Source: Prevotella sp. UBA2725
Lineage (GTDB): Bacteria > Bacteroidota > Bacteroidia > Bacteroidales > Bacteroidaceae
DNA length: 64,000 bases
Direction: 5' to 3'
Assembly (NCBI GenBank): GCA_002353825.1
Contig: DEKJ01000063.1
Coordinates: forward strand, 62,001-126,000
The notes beneath the pieces were generated by a model, which worked only from the letters and a program-made list of their open reading frames with translations, made no database searches and had not been told where the DNA came from. This document shows, in pieces, positions 34,232 to 43,050 of this stretch; the first letter of the stretch is position 1; every line of letters begins with the position of its first letter. The position numbers and the translations under genes were made by a program.

Positions 34232-34996
34232 TCAAACGGTTATCTCCATTCCATCATAAGGGAATAGGAAGCCCTCAGGCAACCGGCTGTTGGCTTCGTC
34301 GTATAGGCCTATATCATGCGTGACATGTATGAGATAAGTCTTTGTTGCACCTATTTTTTTTGAGAAAGCGATGGCATCGCTTACAAGCATGTGGCTATGG
34401 TGCGGCTTCTCCCACCGCAAGGCATTGACAACCAATGTCTCTACTCCCTGAAGATAAGGCAGTTCCTCATCTGCAATAGCTTTCATATCCGTGATATATG
34501 CAAAAGATCCAAAGCGATAGCCTAATATCTTCAACTTATCGTGCATAATCTCTATCGGTATCACTTCGATGTCCCCGATATGAAAAGGCTTATGCTTCTC
34601 TATCACGTTCATATTGAACTTTGGCACACCCGGATAAGGATGCTCGTCAAAGCAGTAAGGGAAATTGTGATAAACCGTGTCCACGGTGTGCTGATTGGCA
34701 TAGATATTCAAGTCACCAAACGCATAGCAATAAGGCCGCAGATCATCAAGGCCTCCGGTATGGTCATAGTGCTCATGCGTCAGCAGCACACCATCAATCT
34801 TCTTAAACGGTACCCGAAGGAGCTGCATGCGGATGTCGGGTCCACAATCAATAAGGATCCGCGTCTTCTCCGACTCCAACAAGGCAGCTGTACGAAAGCG
34901 CTTATCTCGTGGATCTGTGCTTCTACACACCTCACACTGACAACCTATCACTGGCACGCCTGTAGAGGTTCCAGTACCTAAAAACGTCAGCTTCAT
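34232..34996 (-). CDS. MBL-fold metallo-hydrolase (PhnP/RNase Z-like)
   Basis: 254-residue metallo-beta-lactamase-fold enzyme. Motifs: LTFLGTGTSTGVPVIGCQCEVC (with CxxC), metal site LLTHEHYDHTGGLDDLRP (HxHxDH-type, first His in THE), and His residues in HSHMLVSDA and YLIHVTHDIG. Related proteins include PhnP cyclic phosphodiesterase and tRNase Z-like hydrolases; a cyclic or phosphodiester substrate is probable. Its ATG is 2 bases beyond the murB stop, so it is the distal gene of a murB pair. Confidence 0.85.
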   Translation of the reverse strand: MKLTFLGTGTSTGVPVIGCQCEVCRSTDPRDKRFRTAALLESEKTRILIDCGPDIRMQLLRVPFKKIDGVLLTHEHYDHTGGLDDLRPYCYAFGDLNIYANQHTVDTVYHNFPYCFDEHPYPGVPKFNMNVIEKHKPFHIGDIEVIPIEIMHDKLKILGYRFGSFAYITDMKAIADEELPYLQGVETLVVNALRWEKPHHSHMLVSDAIAFSKKIGATKTYLIHVTHDIGLYDEANSRLPEGFLFPYDGMEITV

Positions 34997-34998
34997 AT

Positions 34999-36030
34999 TT
35001 ATATAATGTTGACCTCCGGTTTGATGTCCAAGCCAAACTTTTCCTTGACATCATGTTGCACGGCATGCATCAAGTTGACCACATCCTCGCCTTTGGCTCC
35101 ACCATGGTTCACGAGAATCAAAGCCTGTTTCTCATACACGCCTGCCTTGCCCAATGAGCGACCCTTCCAGCCACATTGATCAATCATCCACCCAGCAGGA
35201 ATCTTGTATTTCATCGTTCCGTCAGGCTGAGGCATCTCAAAATAGCGCAGATCCTCATGCGCAGCTTTAATGCGCTCAAAAGTCTCTGCATCCACAATGG
35301 GATTCATAAAGAAACTCCCAGCATTGCCAAGCACTGCAGGGTCTGGGAGTTTAGCCTCACGAATCTCAATGATCGTCTCACGCAGAAGTTCACCCGTCAG
35401 CTTATCTTCCGTTATTCCTTTAGCTTCCAACTGCTTGCGCACATTACCATAGTCGAGTTCCGGATGGAAACTGCGAGAGAGCTGATAAGTAACATAAAGA
35501 ATGAGATATCTGTCCTTCCACTCATGCTTGAATTTGCTCTGACGATAGCTGTAATCGCAATCAGCAGCCTGGATAGTCACTACCCTACCCGTGCCTATCT
35601 CCACCGCTTCTATCTCCATCAGCACATCTTTTATCTCAGCACCATAAGCTCCGATGTTCTGCACGGCAGAGGCTCCGCACTCTCCTGGTATCAAGCTCAG
35701 ATTCTCCAACCCGTGATAACCATGGCGCACAGCATAATCAACAACATCATCAAAGGTTGTTCCCGCCCAGCACTTCAGGCACGGCTCATTGCTGTCATGT
35801 TGCAAGACTACGGAGATATCGAAGCGCTTCGCGGGAGTCACAACTTTACCATGAAAATCTTGTGTGAGCAGAAGGTTGCTTCCTCCTCCCAAAAGAAGGA
35901 ATGGCGCATGCAAACTTTTCGCTATGCTGACCGCATCGCGCTCATTCTCATAGACGATATACTCATCACACTTCTGATCAATATTAAAAGTGTTGTCGTG
36001 CAACAGCGAATAGTTCTTCTCTACCTGCAT
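34999..36030 (-). CDS. murB: UDP-N-acetylmuramate dehydrogenase
   Basis: 343-residue FAD enzyme making UDP-MurNAc, the second committed step of peptidoglycan synthesis. FAD domain: PFLLLGGGSNLLLTQDF; LSLIPGECGASAVQNIGAYGAEI; substrate domain with LPDPAVLGNAGSFFMNPIV, the active-site Ser in AGSFF, AGWMIDQCGWKGRSLG and KQALILVNHGGA. The length and the Y-loop/split-loop insert match the E. coli-like type I. Starts 11 bases after the lipoprotein gene. Confidence 0.96.
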   Translation of the reverse strand: MQVEKNYSLLHDNTFNIDQKCDEYIVYENERDAVSIAKSLHAPFLLLGGGSNLLLTQDFHGKVVTPAKRFDISVVLQHDSNEPCLKCWAGTTFDDVVDYAVRHGYHGLENLSLIPGECGASAVQNIGAYGAEIKDVLMEIEAVEIGTGRVVTIQAADCDYSYRQSKFKHEWKDRYLILYVTYQLSRSFHPELDYGNVRKQLEAKGITEDKLTGELLRETIIEIREAKLPDPAVLGNAGSFFMNPIVDAETFERIKAAHEDLRYFEMPQPDGTMKYKIPAGWMIDQCGWKGRSLGKAGVYEKQALILVNHGGAKGEDVVNLMHAVQHDVKEKFGLDIKPEVNII

Positions 36031-36041
36031 AGAAATGGATT

Positions 36042-36896
36042 TTATGCGTTGAACTTAATGAGCTTCCAATGGCGTCCTATCTTGCGGAACGACATCTCTA
36101 TCTCTAAGGAGTTGGAAATGCCACGGATAACAAAGAGCTTGCGCTTCGACTCCGTGTATTTTTGACCATAGATGATATTGTAGATCTTATTTTTCGGAAT
36201 GAGAGCCGGCTTAAAATCTGGCCACTGCTGCGGCATCATGATACCGTTGATATTCGCGAAGTCGTTGTTCGGATCAGGAGCCGAGAACTCGACTTCATCA
36301 GCCATAGATGCGACCTGGAAGGCAGAGTCGCGCGAAAAACGGTCATAAAACTTCAGGAAATCAGCATTCTCATTGGTATACATCGGCTTATAGTTCAATG
36401 ACGTCATCATGAACTGACCATTGATACGGTTGAAAAGAAACTGCTGTACGAGTTTCTTACGGAAGAAGATCTTCTCTATCACCACATGATTGACCGATGT
36501 GTCCTTCACAAGATTCATCTGCCGTGGACTGTCGAAGATAAGCGTGTAATACTGCTGGCGCATGAAGAAATGCTCCATCTTCCATTCGTTCATCGGTATC
36601 TCTCGCTTCAGTTTACCGTTATAGTAAACCTTCAGCGGGAAGACTATACGCTTCTTTTGTAGTTTGCGGTTGGCGGCAAAGTTGAAAATAAAGTCGTCAA
36701 AAAGCTCATCGGCAGCCTTGGGCATTGGTGTCTCCTCAATGAGTGCTTCTGTAGAGTCCACGCCTGAAGTATCTTTCAAAACAGAGTCTGCAGCTGAATC
36801 AGCCACGGGCTTCGGCTTCTTGTCCGTGCAGCTCGTAGGAGCTACAAGCATCATTATAAGAAGCAACAGAATGGCTGAAAATAATACTTTTCTCAT
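36042..36896 (-). CDS. DUF4348-like lipoprotein
   Basis: 284 residues. I choose ATG 36896, which gives a clean lipoprotein signal (LLLLIMMLVAPTSC, Cys23); an upstream frame to 36986 reaches into the pheS promoter. The mature part has an acidic linker, then a globular domain (ELFDDFIFNFAANRKLQKKR, IVFPLKVYYNGKLKREIPMN) of mixed strands that recurs in Bacteroidales as DUF4348, from memory. Function unknown. The two halves look like repeated NTF2-like units (DKKPK... and SDSAFQVASMADEVEF) but I am not sure. Next to murB in the same direction. Confidence 0.7.
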   Translation of the reverse strand: MRKVLFSAILLLLIMMLVAPTSCTDKKPKPVADSAADSVLKDTSGVDSTEALIEETPMPKAADELFDDFIFNFAANRKLQKKRIVFPLKVYYNGKLKREIPMNEWKMEHFFMRQQYYTLIFDSPRQMNLVKDTSVNHVVIEKIFFRKKLVQQFLFNRINGQFMMTSLNYKPMYTNENADFLKFYDRFSRDSAFQVASMADEVEFSAPDPNNDFANINGIMMPQQWPDFKPALIPKNKIYNIIYGQKYTESKRKLFVIRGISNSLEIEMSFRKIGRHWKLIKFNA

Positions 36897-36968
36897 AACA
36901 TACGAATTAACAAGCGCAAAATTACGCATAATTTTTAAGATACAATATCCTTTATGCGATAAAATTAG

Positions 36969-36976
36969 TAACTTTG
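36969..36976 (+). promoter_or_regulatory. -7 element for pheS
   Basis: TAACTTTG; leader of about 55 bases to the ATG at 37037. It excludes the in-frame start at 36974. Confidence 0.7.
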
Positions 36977-37036
36977 CACACATCAAAGGCTATTAGGCCG
37001 TTTTTTAGATTCAGAATAAGAAAATCATATACAATC

Positions 37037-38074
37037 ATGTTGTTAGACAAGATAGATGACCTTCTGAAAGAAGTGTCGCAGCTCTCTGCCAAGAATGCAG
37101 AAGACGTTGAGCAGCTCAGAATTAAATATCTGAGCAAGAAAGGTGAGATCAGCGAGCTCATGGATGAGTTCCGCACAGTTGCCAAAGACAAGAAAAAGGA
37201 GTTCGGTATCAAGATCAATGAACTCAAGAAGACTGCTACGGAGCGAATCAATCAGCTGCGTGAAGAAGTTGAGACAACAGAGACAGGTGAGGAGAGCATT
37301 GACCTCACACGCTCAGCATACCCCGTCAGCTTAGGCACACGTCATCCGCTGACCATCGTGCGCAACGAGATCATTGAGATCTTCCAGCGTATGGGCTTCA
37401 CGCTCTTCCATGGTCCAGAGATTGACGATGACAAGCACGTCTTCACGATGCTCAACTTCGCTGCTGACCACCCGGCACGCGACATGCAGGATACGTTCTT
37501 CATCTCACAGAACCCTAACGACGTGACCAAGAATGTGCTGCTCCGCTCACACACCTCTGGCGACGAGGCTCACTACATGGAGACCCACGAGCCCCCTATC
37601 CGCGTGCTCTGCCCTGGACGCGTCTACCGCAACGAGGCTATCTCTGCACGTGCTCACTGCTTCTTCCATCAGGTAGAAGGTCTCTATGTGGACAAGGGTG
37701 TGAGCTTCACCGATCTCAAGCAGGTGCTCCTCACCTTCGCGCGTGAGATGTTCGGTCCAGAGACGAAGATCCGTTTGCGTCCGTCGTTCTTCCCCTTCAC
37801 AGAGCCTAGCGCTGAGATGGATATTTCCTGCACGATCTGCGGTGGTAAGGGCTGCAACTTCTGTAAGCACACAGGATGGGTAGAGATCCTTGGTTGTGGC
37901 ATGGTCGATCCGCATGATCTCGCAGCCTGCAACATTGATCCGGATGTCTATACAGGCTATGCTTTCGGTATGGGCGTAGAGCGTATCGCTAACCTTAAAT
38001 ATGGTGTCAACGATCTCCGTCTCTTCTCCGAGAATGATACGCGCTTCCTCGAAGAGTTCAAGAGTGCTTATTAA
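37037..38074 (+). CDS. pheS: Phenylalanine-tRNA ligase alpha subunit
   Basis: 345-residue class II synthetase subunit. N-terminal coiled coil (residues about 1-90, KIDDLLKEVSQL to RINQLREEVE), then the catalytic domain: HPLTIVRNEIIEIFQRMGF, motif 2 RVYRNEAISARAHCFFHQVEGL, FFPFTEPSAEMDI, and motif 3 GYAFGMGVERIANLKYGVNDLRLF. A CxxC-like cluster (CTICGGKGCNFC) is present, as in many Bacteroidota PheS. The beta subunit is not adjacent. Confidence 0.97.
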   Translation: MLLDKIDDLLKEVSQLSAKNAEDVEQLRIKYLSKKGEISELMDEFRTVAKDKKKEFGIKINELKKTATERINQLREEVETTETGEESIDLTRSAYPVSLGTRHPLTIVRNEIIEIFQRMGFTLFHGPEIDDDKHVFTMLNFAADHPARDMQDTFFISQNPNDVTKNVLLRSHTSGDEAHYMETHEPPIRVLCPGRVYRNEAISARAHCFFHQVEGLYVDKGVSFTDLKQVLLTFAREMFGPETKIRLRPSFFPFTEPSAEMDISCTICGGKGCNFCKHTGWVEILGCGMVDPHDLAACNIDPDVYTGYAFGMGVERIANLKYGVNDLRLFSENDTRFLEEFKSAY

Positions 38075-38120
38075 TAAAAGGTGTTAAGTGATGGGTGTTG
38101 GGTGATAATGGTTTCCCATA

Positions 38121-38192
38121 AACTCAAGAACTCATAAACTCACTAACTCAAGAACTCATAAACTCACTAACTCAAGAACTCATAACCTCATA
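38121..38192. repeat. Three 24-bp tandem repeats in 8-bp phase
   Basis: AACTCAAG AACTCATA AACTCACT repeated at 38121, 38145 and 38169 (last unit degenerate). Sits between the pheS stop and its terminator. Confidence 0.8.
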
Positions 38193-38222
38193 AGAGCGGT
38201 CTTCTTAGGCCGCTCTTTCTTT
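38193..38222 (+). terminator. Terminator after pheS
   Basis: AGAGCGG (38193-38199) and CCGCTCT (38210-38216) stem followed by TTTCTTTTT. Confidence 0.85.
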
Positions 38223-38240
38223 TTACCTTCACTTTCGTGC

Positions 38241-38350
38241 TATCTGCTGACGTTCGGCAAACTATCGTTCGGCGTTCGGCAAACAATAGTTCGGCGTTCG
38301 GCAAACAATCGTTCGACGTTCGACAAACAATCGGCTGACGTTCGGCAGCA
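38241..38350. repeat. Five 22-bp direct repeats (CGTTCGGCAAAC)
   Basis: CGTTCGGCAAAC or a close variant starts at 38251, 38273, 38295, 38317 and 38339, exactly 22 bases apart; an extra TTCGGC half lies in the middle units. Located about 190 bases upstream of the arabinose operon. Confidence 0.8.
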
Positions 38351-38470
38351 AAAGTCGCTAAGATGAAACTATACTCGCATTATTGAGCAACGATTTCGTC
38401 ATAATATCGGCAACGAACAATCAATAGTGTTAAAAATACACACGAATTGATAAATATCAAGCGAAATATT

Positions 38471-38502
38471 TGTTTAGTTCAAATAAACAGTGTAATTTTA
38501 CA
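38471..38502. promoter_or_regulatory. Palindromes in the arabinose promoter region (candidate AraR operators)
   Basis: TGTTTA GTTCAAA TAAACA (38471-38489, 6-bp arms) and TGTAATTTTACA (38491-38502, 5-bp arms) lie 35-65 bases before the epimerase start. TAATTTTA in the second is one base off a -7 element, so a repressor here would cover the promoter. The true AraR motif of the family was not compared. Confidence 0.45.
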
Positions 38503-38536
38503 CCCATGAAAACAAACCTATAGATTAGTTAGGACT

Positions 38537-39730
38537 ATGAGAAAACTTAGAACTAAACTTTTCGCAGCCGGCATGACTGTGGCTGCGCTCGCTGCTTGCG
38601 GATCGACAGCCGATACACAAATGACGGTTAGCGGTCTCAACCCCAAGGACTTCGACTCTACCGTGATGGGTAAGAAGACGGAGCTCATCACACTGAAGAA
38701 CAACAACGGCATGGAGGTATGTCTCACCAACTACGGTGGTCGTGTGGTGTCCATCTGTGTACCGGATAAGAACGGAAAAGCAACAGACGTAGTGCTTGGC
38801 TACGACAACATTCATCAATATGCCGATACCCTCAACTCTCCTTCCGACTACGGCTCGAGCGTAGGTCGCTATGCCAACCGCATCAAGGATGCTAAGCTCG
38901 TTGTAGAAGGCAAAACTTATAATCTCCGCCCCAACGATAATGGCAACTGTCTGCATGGCGGTGGCAACACGGGCTGGCTGAATAAGGTATATGATGTTCA
39001 GTCGAAGACCGATTCTTCTGTCGTCTTTGCTATCACTTCTCCCGATGGCGACAATGGCTTCCCAGGTACTGTTAAAGCCACGGCAACCTATACCGTGAAG
39101 AGCAACAACACGCTTGATATCGTTTTCCAGGCTACGACCGACAAGGAGACTGTCGTCAACATGACAAACCACTCTTATTTCAATCTCAATGGTGATCCTT
39201 CAAAGAAAGGCGAAAATCAGATCGTGTATATCAACGCCGATAAGTTCACGCCAGCCGACAAATATTATATCCCTACGGGCGAGATCCGTTCAGTTGAAGG
39301 TACACCGATGGACTTCCGCAAAACGCACGCCTTGTCTGAGCATATCAACGACTTCTCCTATGACCAGATAAAAAATGCCACAGGTTACGACCATAACTGG
39401 GTGCTCAACACTTTCAAGAATGGGAAGGGTGATGACAAGACTGTTGCAGCCAGCATGTATTCTCCAATCACTGGCATCATGCTTGAGGTCTACACCAACG
39501 AGCCTGGTCTGCAGGTTTATACCGGTAACTTCCAGGGTACAGGTATCGCATGTAAGCATGGCATCAAATATCCGAAGCACGTGAGTGTATGCTTCGAGAG
39601 TCAGAAGTTCCCCGACTCTCCTACGAAGATCACTAACCACACCCCGGGATGGGAGTATTCCAATCCTTATCTGAAGCCTGGACAGAAATATTACAGTCAT
39701 CTGGCTTTCAAGTTTTCTGTGAAGAAATAA
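38537..39730 (+). CDS. Aldose 1-epimerase lipoprotein (arabinose locus)
   Basis: 397-residue GalM-type mutarotase with a lipoprotein signal (VAALAAC, Cys21), so it should act in the periplasm or on the outer membrane, interconverting alpha and beta anomers of the imported sugar. Motifs: LTNYGGRVVSICVPD, GSSVGRYANRIKDAK, NCLHGGGNTGWLN, the catalytic His in MTNHSYFNLNGD, YDHNWVL, and Glu in KHVSVCFESQKFPDSP. First gene of the arabinose operon, 39 bases before the symporter. In Bacteroides thetaiotaomicron the same order is controlled by AraR (recalled knowledge). Confidence 0.92.
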   Translation: MRKLRTKLFAAGMTVAALAACGSTADTQMTVSGLNPKDFDSTVMGKKTELITLKNNNGMEVCLTNYGGRVVSICVPDKNGKATDVVLGYDNIHQYADTLNSPSDYGSSVGRYANRIKDAKLVVEGKTYNLRPNDNGNCLHGGGNTGWLNKVYDVQSKTDSSVVFAITSPDGDNGFPGTVKATATYTVKSNNTLDIVFQATTDKETVVNMTNHSYFNLNGDPSKKGENQIVYINADKFTPADKYYIPTGEIRSVEGTPMDFRKTHALSEHINDFSYDQIKNATGYDHNWVLNTFKNGKGDDKTVAASMYSPITGIMLEVYTNEPGLQVYTGNFQGTGIACKHGIKYPKHVSVCFESQKFPDSPTKITNHTPGWEYSNPYLKPGQKYYSHLAFKFSVKK

Positions 39731-39769
39731 TATATAATCAATAAACTTTTAAACTTACGCTAAATAAAA

Positions 39770-41512
39770 ATGAACTGGTCAACACATGAATTTATATGGC
39801 TCGACTGGGTGGTCTTTGCCCTTGGCATTGCCTGCGTCGTAGGAGCCGTATGGCACGCTCTTCTCAAGGCTAAACGCGAATCAAAAGAAGCCAACAGTGA
39901 GGAGTTTCTCTATGGTAAAGGTGAGCCCTGGTGGGTCATCGGTATGGCTATCTTTGCTGCAAATATCGGTTCCGAGCACCTTGTAGGCCTCGCAGGAACA
40001 GGTGCACAGAACGGTGTAGGCATGGCCCACTGGGAGATGCAAGGCTGGATGATCCTGATCCTCGGCTGGCTCTTCGTACCTTTCTATCAGTTGCTCAACA
40101 ACAAGCTCGGTCGCATCATCACGATGCCAGAGTTCCTCAAATACCGTTACACCAAGCGCACGGGTACTTGGCTCTCCGTCATCACCCTCGTGGCTTATAT
40201 CCTGACAAAGGTCTCTGTGACGGCATACACCGGCGGTATCTTCTTCGAATACCTTCTCGGCTTGCCGTTCTGGTACGGTGCCCTCGGACTGATCATCATC
40301 ACTGCAATCTTCACGATTCTCGGTGGTATGAAAGGTGTGATGACACTGTCCGCTATCCAGACGCCTATCCTCATCATCGGTTCGTTCCTTGTGCTCTTCC
40401 TCGGTCTCGCAACACTCGGCGGAGGCAGCATCACCCAGGGTTGGACAAACATGATGAACTACTGCTCACAGCTTCACGACGGTTACGGCACTACCCATAT
40501 GTTCCACTGGGCTACGATCAACGCCTCTGGCCATCCCGATCCGCTCTATCATGAGTATCCAGGCTTTGTCGTGTTCCTCGGCGCTTCTATCATCGGCTTC
40601 TGGTACTGGTGCACCGACCAGCACATCGTTCAGCGAGTGCTTGGCCAGAAGAAAGGTGAGGACAACAGAGTGGTCATGCGCCGTGCACGTCGTGGTACGA
40701 TCTGCGCCGGTTACTTCAAGATCCTCCCTGTGTTCATGTTCCTCATCCCGGGTATGGTAGCAGCAGCTCTTTCCGCTAAAGGCATGTTCCACATGGGTGA
40801 CACCGATGGTGCCTACGCTTACATGGTGAAAGATATTCTTCCCGCAGGTGTCAAAGGACTCGTCACGGTAGGCTTTGTCTGCGCCCTCGTCACTTCGCTT
40901 GCAGCCTTCTTCAACTCCTGCGCTACCCTCTTCACAGAGGACTTCTACAAACCCCTCCGTCCAGGTAAGAGTGAGGCTCACTATATCTTCGCAGGCCGTG
41001 CGGCTACCGTAGCTATCGTAGTCATCGGTATCATCTGGATCCCGGTCATGATGAGTCTGGGTAAGCTCTATAGCTATCTGCAAGGCATCCAAAGCCTGCT
41101 CGCTCCTGCTATGGTTGCAACCTTCTTCCTCGGCATCTTCTTCAAGCGCATCACCCCGAAAGCCGGCGAATGGGGCCTTATCGTGGGCTTCCTCATCGGT
41201 ATGCTTCGCCTGTTGACGAATGTGCTGACCGATACCGGCAATGCTCCTATGGATGGAGCCTTCTGGAACGCAACGACATGGTTCTGGCAGACCAACTGGC
41301 TCGTCTTCGAGTGCTGGCTCCTCGTATTCATCGTCGCTTTCATGTTCGTCGTCTCGATGTTCACACCGAAGCCCAGTGCTGAGCAGGTGGCAGCCATTAC
41401 ATTCACAGCCGACTACAAACGTCAGATCCGTGAGAGCTGGGATTGGAAAGATGTAGTAGGTTCCTTAGGTGTGCTCGCACTCTGCGGAGCTTTCTACTGG
41501 TACTTCTTCTAA
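39770..41512 (+). CDS. Sodium:solute symporter family sugar transporter
   Basis: 580-residue SSS-family inner-membrane symporter with about 14 hydrophobic helices, beginning WLDWVVFALGIACVVGAVWH. Family signatures: WWVIGMAIFAANIGSEHLVGLAGTGA, a Gly/Ala-rich stretch around EFLKYRYTKRTGTW, and the SSS motif in GFVCALVTSLAAFFNSCATLFTEDFY (sodium site Ser/Thr). FWYWCTDQHIVQRVLGQKK is typical of SGLT-like sugar members. Probably the arabinose uptake system, inferred from its place between epimerase and AraR. Confidence 0.9.
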   Translation: MNWSTHEFIWLDWVVFALGIACVVGAVWHALLKAKRESKEANSEEFLYGKGEPWWVIGMAIFAANIGSEHLVGLAGTGAQNGVGMAHWEMQGWMILILGWLFVPFYQLLNNKLGRIITMPEFLKYRYTKRTGTWLSVITLVAYILTKVSVTAYTGGIFFEYLLGLPFWYGALGLIIITAIFTILGGMKGVMTLSAIQTPILIIGSFLVLFLGLATLGGGSITQGWTNMMNYCSQLHDGYGTTHMFHWATINASGHPDPLYHEYPGFVVFLGASIIGFWYWCTDQHIVQRVLGQKKGEDNRVVMRRARRGTICAGYFKILPVFMFLIPGMVAAALSAKGMFHMGDTDGAYAYMVKDILPAGVKGLVTVGFVCALVTSLAAFFNSCATLFTEDFYKPLRPGKSEAHYIFAGRAATVAIVVIGIIWIPVMMSLGKLYSYLQGIQSLLAPAMVATFFLGIFFKRITPKAGEWGLIVGFLIGMLRLLTNVLTDTGNAPMDGAFWNATTWFWQTNWLVFECWLLVFIVAFMFVVSMFTPKPSAEQVAAITFTADYKRQIRESWDWKDVVGSLGVLALCGAFYWYFF

Positions 41513-41518
41513 ATAGTT

Positions 41519-42196
41519 ATGCAAAAATATTATAGTCAACATACTAAATTCTATGTCAGTGTAGACTGCATCGTCTTTGGCTTCGATGGCTCGCAGCTTG
41601 AGGTTCTCATCGGCAAACGTCAGATGGACCCGGGCCGCGGAGAGTGGTCACTCTATGGCGGCTTCCTTGGCGAGAAAGAAAGCCTTGATGATGCAGCCCA
41701 CCGCACGCTGCTTGAACTGACAGGCCTCGACGAGATGTACATGCGGCAAGTCGGTGCCTTTGGTGAGGTTGATCGTGACCCGGGTGACCGAGTGGTGTCT
41801 ATCGCCTACTGTGCGCTCATCAATGTTAAGGACTACGACGACTCTCTGAGAGAAAAGTACGGACTCGAATGGGTCACACTCGACAAACTCCCGGAGATGT
41901 TCTCCGATCACCGTATAATGATTCACAACGCTGTTATGCAGCTCCGCAGACGTATCTACAACAGACCTTTGAGCTTCAATCTCCTGCCGGAGATGTTCAC
42001 ACTCACACAGTTGCAGCATGTCTTTGAGGCTGTCTTGGGCGAGCCTATCGACAAGCGCAACTTCCGTAAACGTATCAAGCAAACAGATTTCGTGCAACAG
42101 ACAGATATGATCGATCATACGACGTCACGTTCAGGAGCGATGCTCTATCGGTTCAACAAAGAGAAATATCAAGAAGATCAGAATTTTAAATTATAG
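41519..42196 (+). CDS. araR: Nudix-type transcriptional regulator AraR
   Basis: 225 residues: an N-terminal Nudix-fold domain (YVSVDCIVFGFDGSQLEVLI, GGFLGEKESLDDAAHRTLLE) and a C-terminal winged helix (FTLTQLQHVFEAVLGEPIDKRNFRKRI). The Nudix box is degenerate: the REUxEE core reads RTLLEL, so hydrolase activity is unlikely and the domain probably senses a ligand such as arabinose. Matches the NrtR-related AraR repressor of Bacteroidales. It lies 6 bases after the symporter and 13 before araD, inside the operon it should repress. Confidence 0.9.
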   Translation: MQKYYSQHTKFYVSVDCIVFGFDGSQLEVLIGKRQMDPGRGEWSLYGGFLGEKESLDDAAHRTLLELTGLDEMYMRQVGAFGEVDRDPGDRVVSIAYCALINVKDYDDSLREKYGLEWVTLDKLPEMFSDHRIMIHNAVMQLRRRIYNRPLSFNLLPEMFTLTQLQHVFEAVLGEPIDKRNFRKRIKQTDFVQQTDMIDHTTSRSGAMLYRFNKEKYQEDQNFKL

Positions 42197-42209
42197 GTGA
42201 TAATATATT

Positions 42210-42917
42210 ATGCTTGAAGAACTTAAAGCAAAGGTATGTAAGGCCAATCTCGACCTTGTAAAGCACAGACTCGTGCTCTTCACATGGGGTAATGTCTCAG
42301 GCATTGACCGTGAGAAAGGACTTGTAGTGATCAAGCCTTCCGGTGTCAGCTATGACACAATGAAACCTGAGGATATGGTCGTTGTAGACCTTAAGACAGG
42401 AAAAGTAGTAGAAGGAGATCTCAATCCTTCCTCCGATACACCGACGCATCTCGTCATCTATCGTAACTTCCCCGAAGTTGGCGGTGTGGTGCACACGCAC
42501 TCTACCTACGCTACGGCATGGGCTCAGGCTGGCAAGGACATCCCGAACATCGGCACGACTCATGCCGACTACTTCCACGATGCCATTCCCTGCACCGACG
42601 ACATGACGAAGGACATGATGGCTGAATACGAATACAACACAGGTGTAGTCATCATCAACCGGTTCAAGAAAGATCATATCAATCCCGTTCATACTCCGGG
42701 CGTACTGGTGAAGAACCACGGACCTTTCACATGGGGCAAAGATCCTGACGAAGCCGTCTATCACGCTGTGGTAGCTGAGCAGGTGGCAAAAATGGCCTTC
42801 ATCTCTTTCTCTGTCAATCCGAACACAACGATGAACCCATTGCTCGTCGAGAAGCATTTCTCTCGCAAGCATGGTCCTAACGCTTATTACGGGCAGATAA
42901 AGAAACAAAACAAATAA
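42210..42917 (+). CDS. araD: L-ribulose-5-phosphate 4-epimerase
   Basis: 235-residue class II aldolase-fold zinc enzyme converting L-ribulose 5-phosphate to D-xylulose 5-phosphate. Motifs: LFTWGNVSGIDREKGLVVIKPSGVSYD (phosphate and Asn site), SSDTPTHLVIYRNFPEVGGVVHTHSTYATAWAQ (Zn His pair), THADYFHDAIPCT, VKNHGPFTWGKDPDEAVYHA (third Zn His). Length equals E. coli AraD within a few residues. Confidence 0.95.
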   Translation: MLEELKAKVCKANLDLVKHRLVLFTWGNVSGIDREKGLVVIKPSGVSYDTMKPEDMVVVDLKTGKVVEGDLNPSSDTPTHLVIYRNFPEVGGVVHTHSTYATAWAQAGKDIPNIGTTHADYFHDAIPCTDDMTKDMMAEYEYNTGVVIINRFKKDHINPVHTPGVLVKNHGPFTWGKDPDEAVYHAVVAEQVAKMAFISFSVNPNTTMNPLLVEKHFSRKHGPNAYYGQIKKQNK

Positions 42918-42951
42918 ACAGTATAAACTAGATAATAAACACTTAACAACA

Positions 42952-43050
42952 ATGGAGTTCTGTGCGTTGCCGTTTACGGCAACGATAGGTAACGATAAGT
43001 CCTTTCGGCAACGCTCCGTGCTCCTCATAAAAACTAAAAGCTATGATTAA
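42952..43050 (+). other. Possible leader ORF with competing hairpins upstream of araA
   Basis: A 32-residue frame (MEFCALPFTATIGNDK...) runs into the araA start, ending 7 bases after its ATG. Inside it CGTTGCCG (42965-42972) can pair with CGGCAACG at 42977-42984 or with a second identical CGGCAACG at 43006-43013, giving mutually exclusive hairpins. The layout could be an attenuator or mRNA-processing site separating araD from araA. No homologue recognised; it may be chance. Confidence 0.35.

Noticed and set aside
36974..37036. N-terminal extension of PheS
   Set aside because: The upstream start codon lies inside the TAACTTTG promoter element, so it cannot be on the mRNA.
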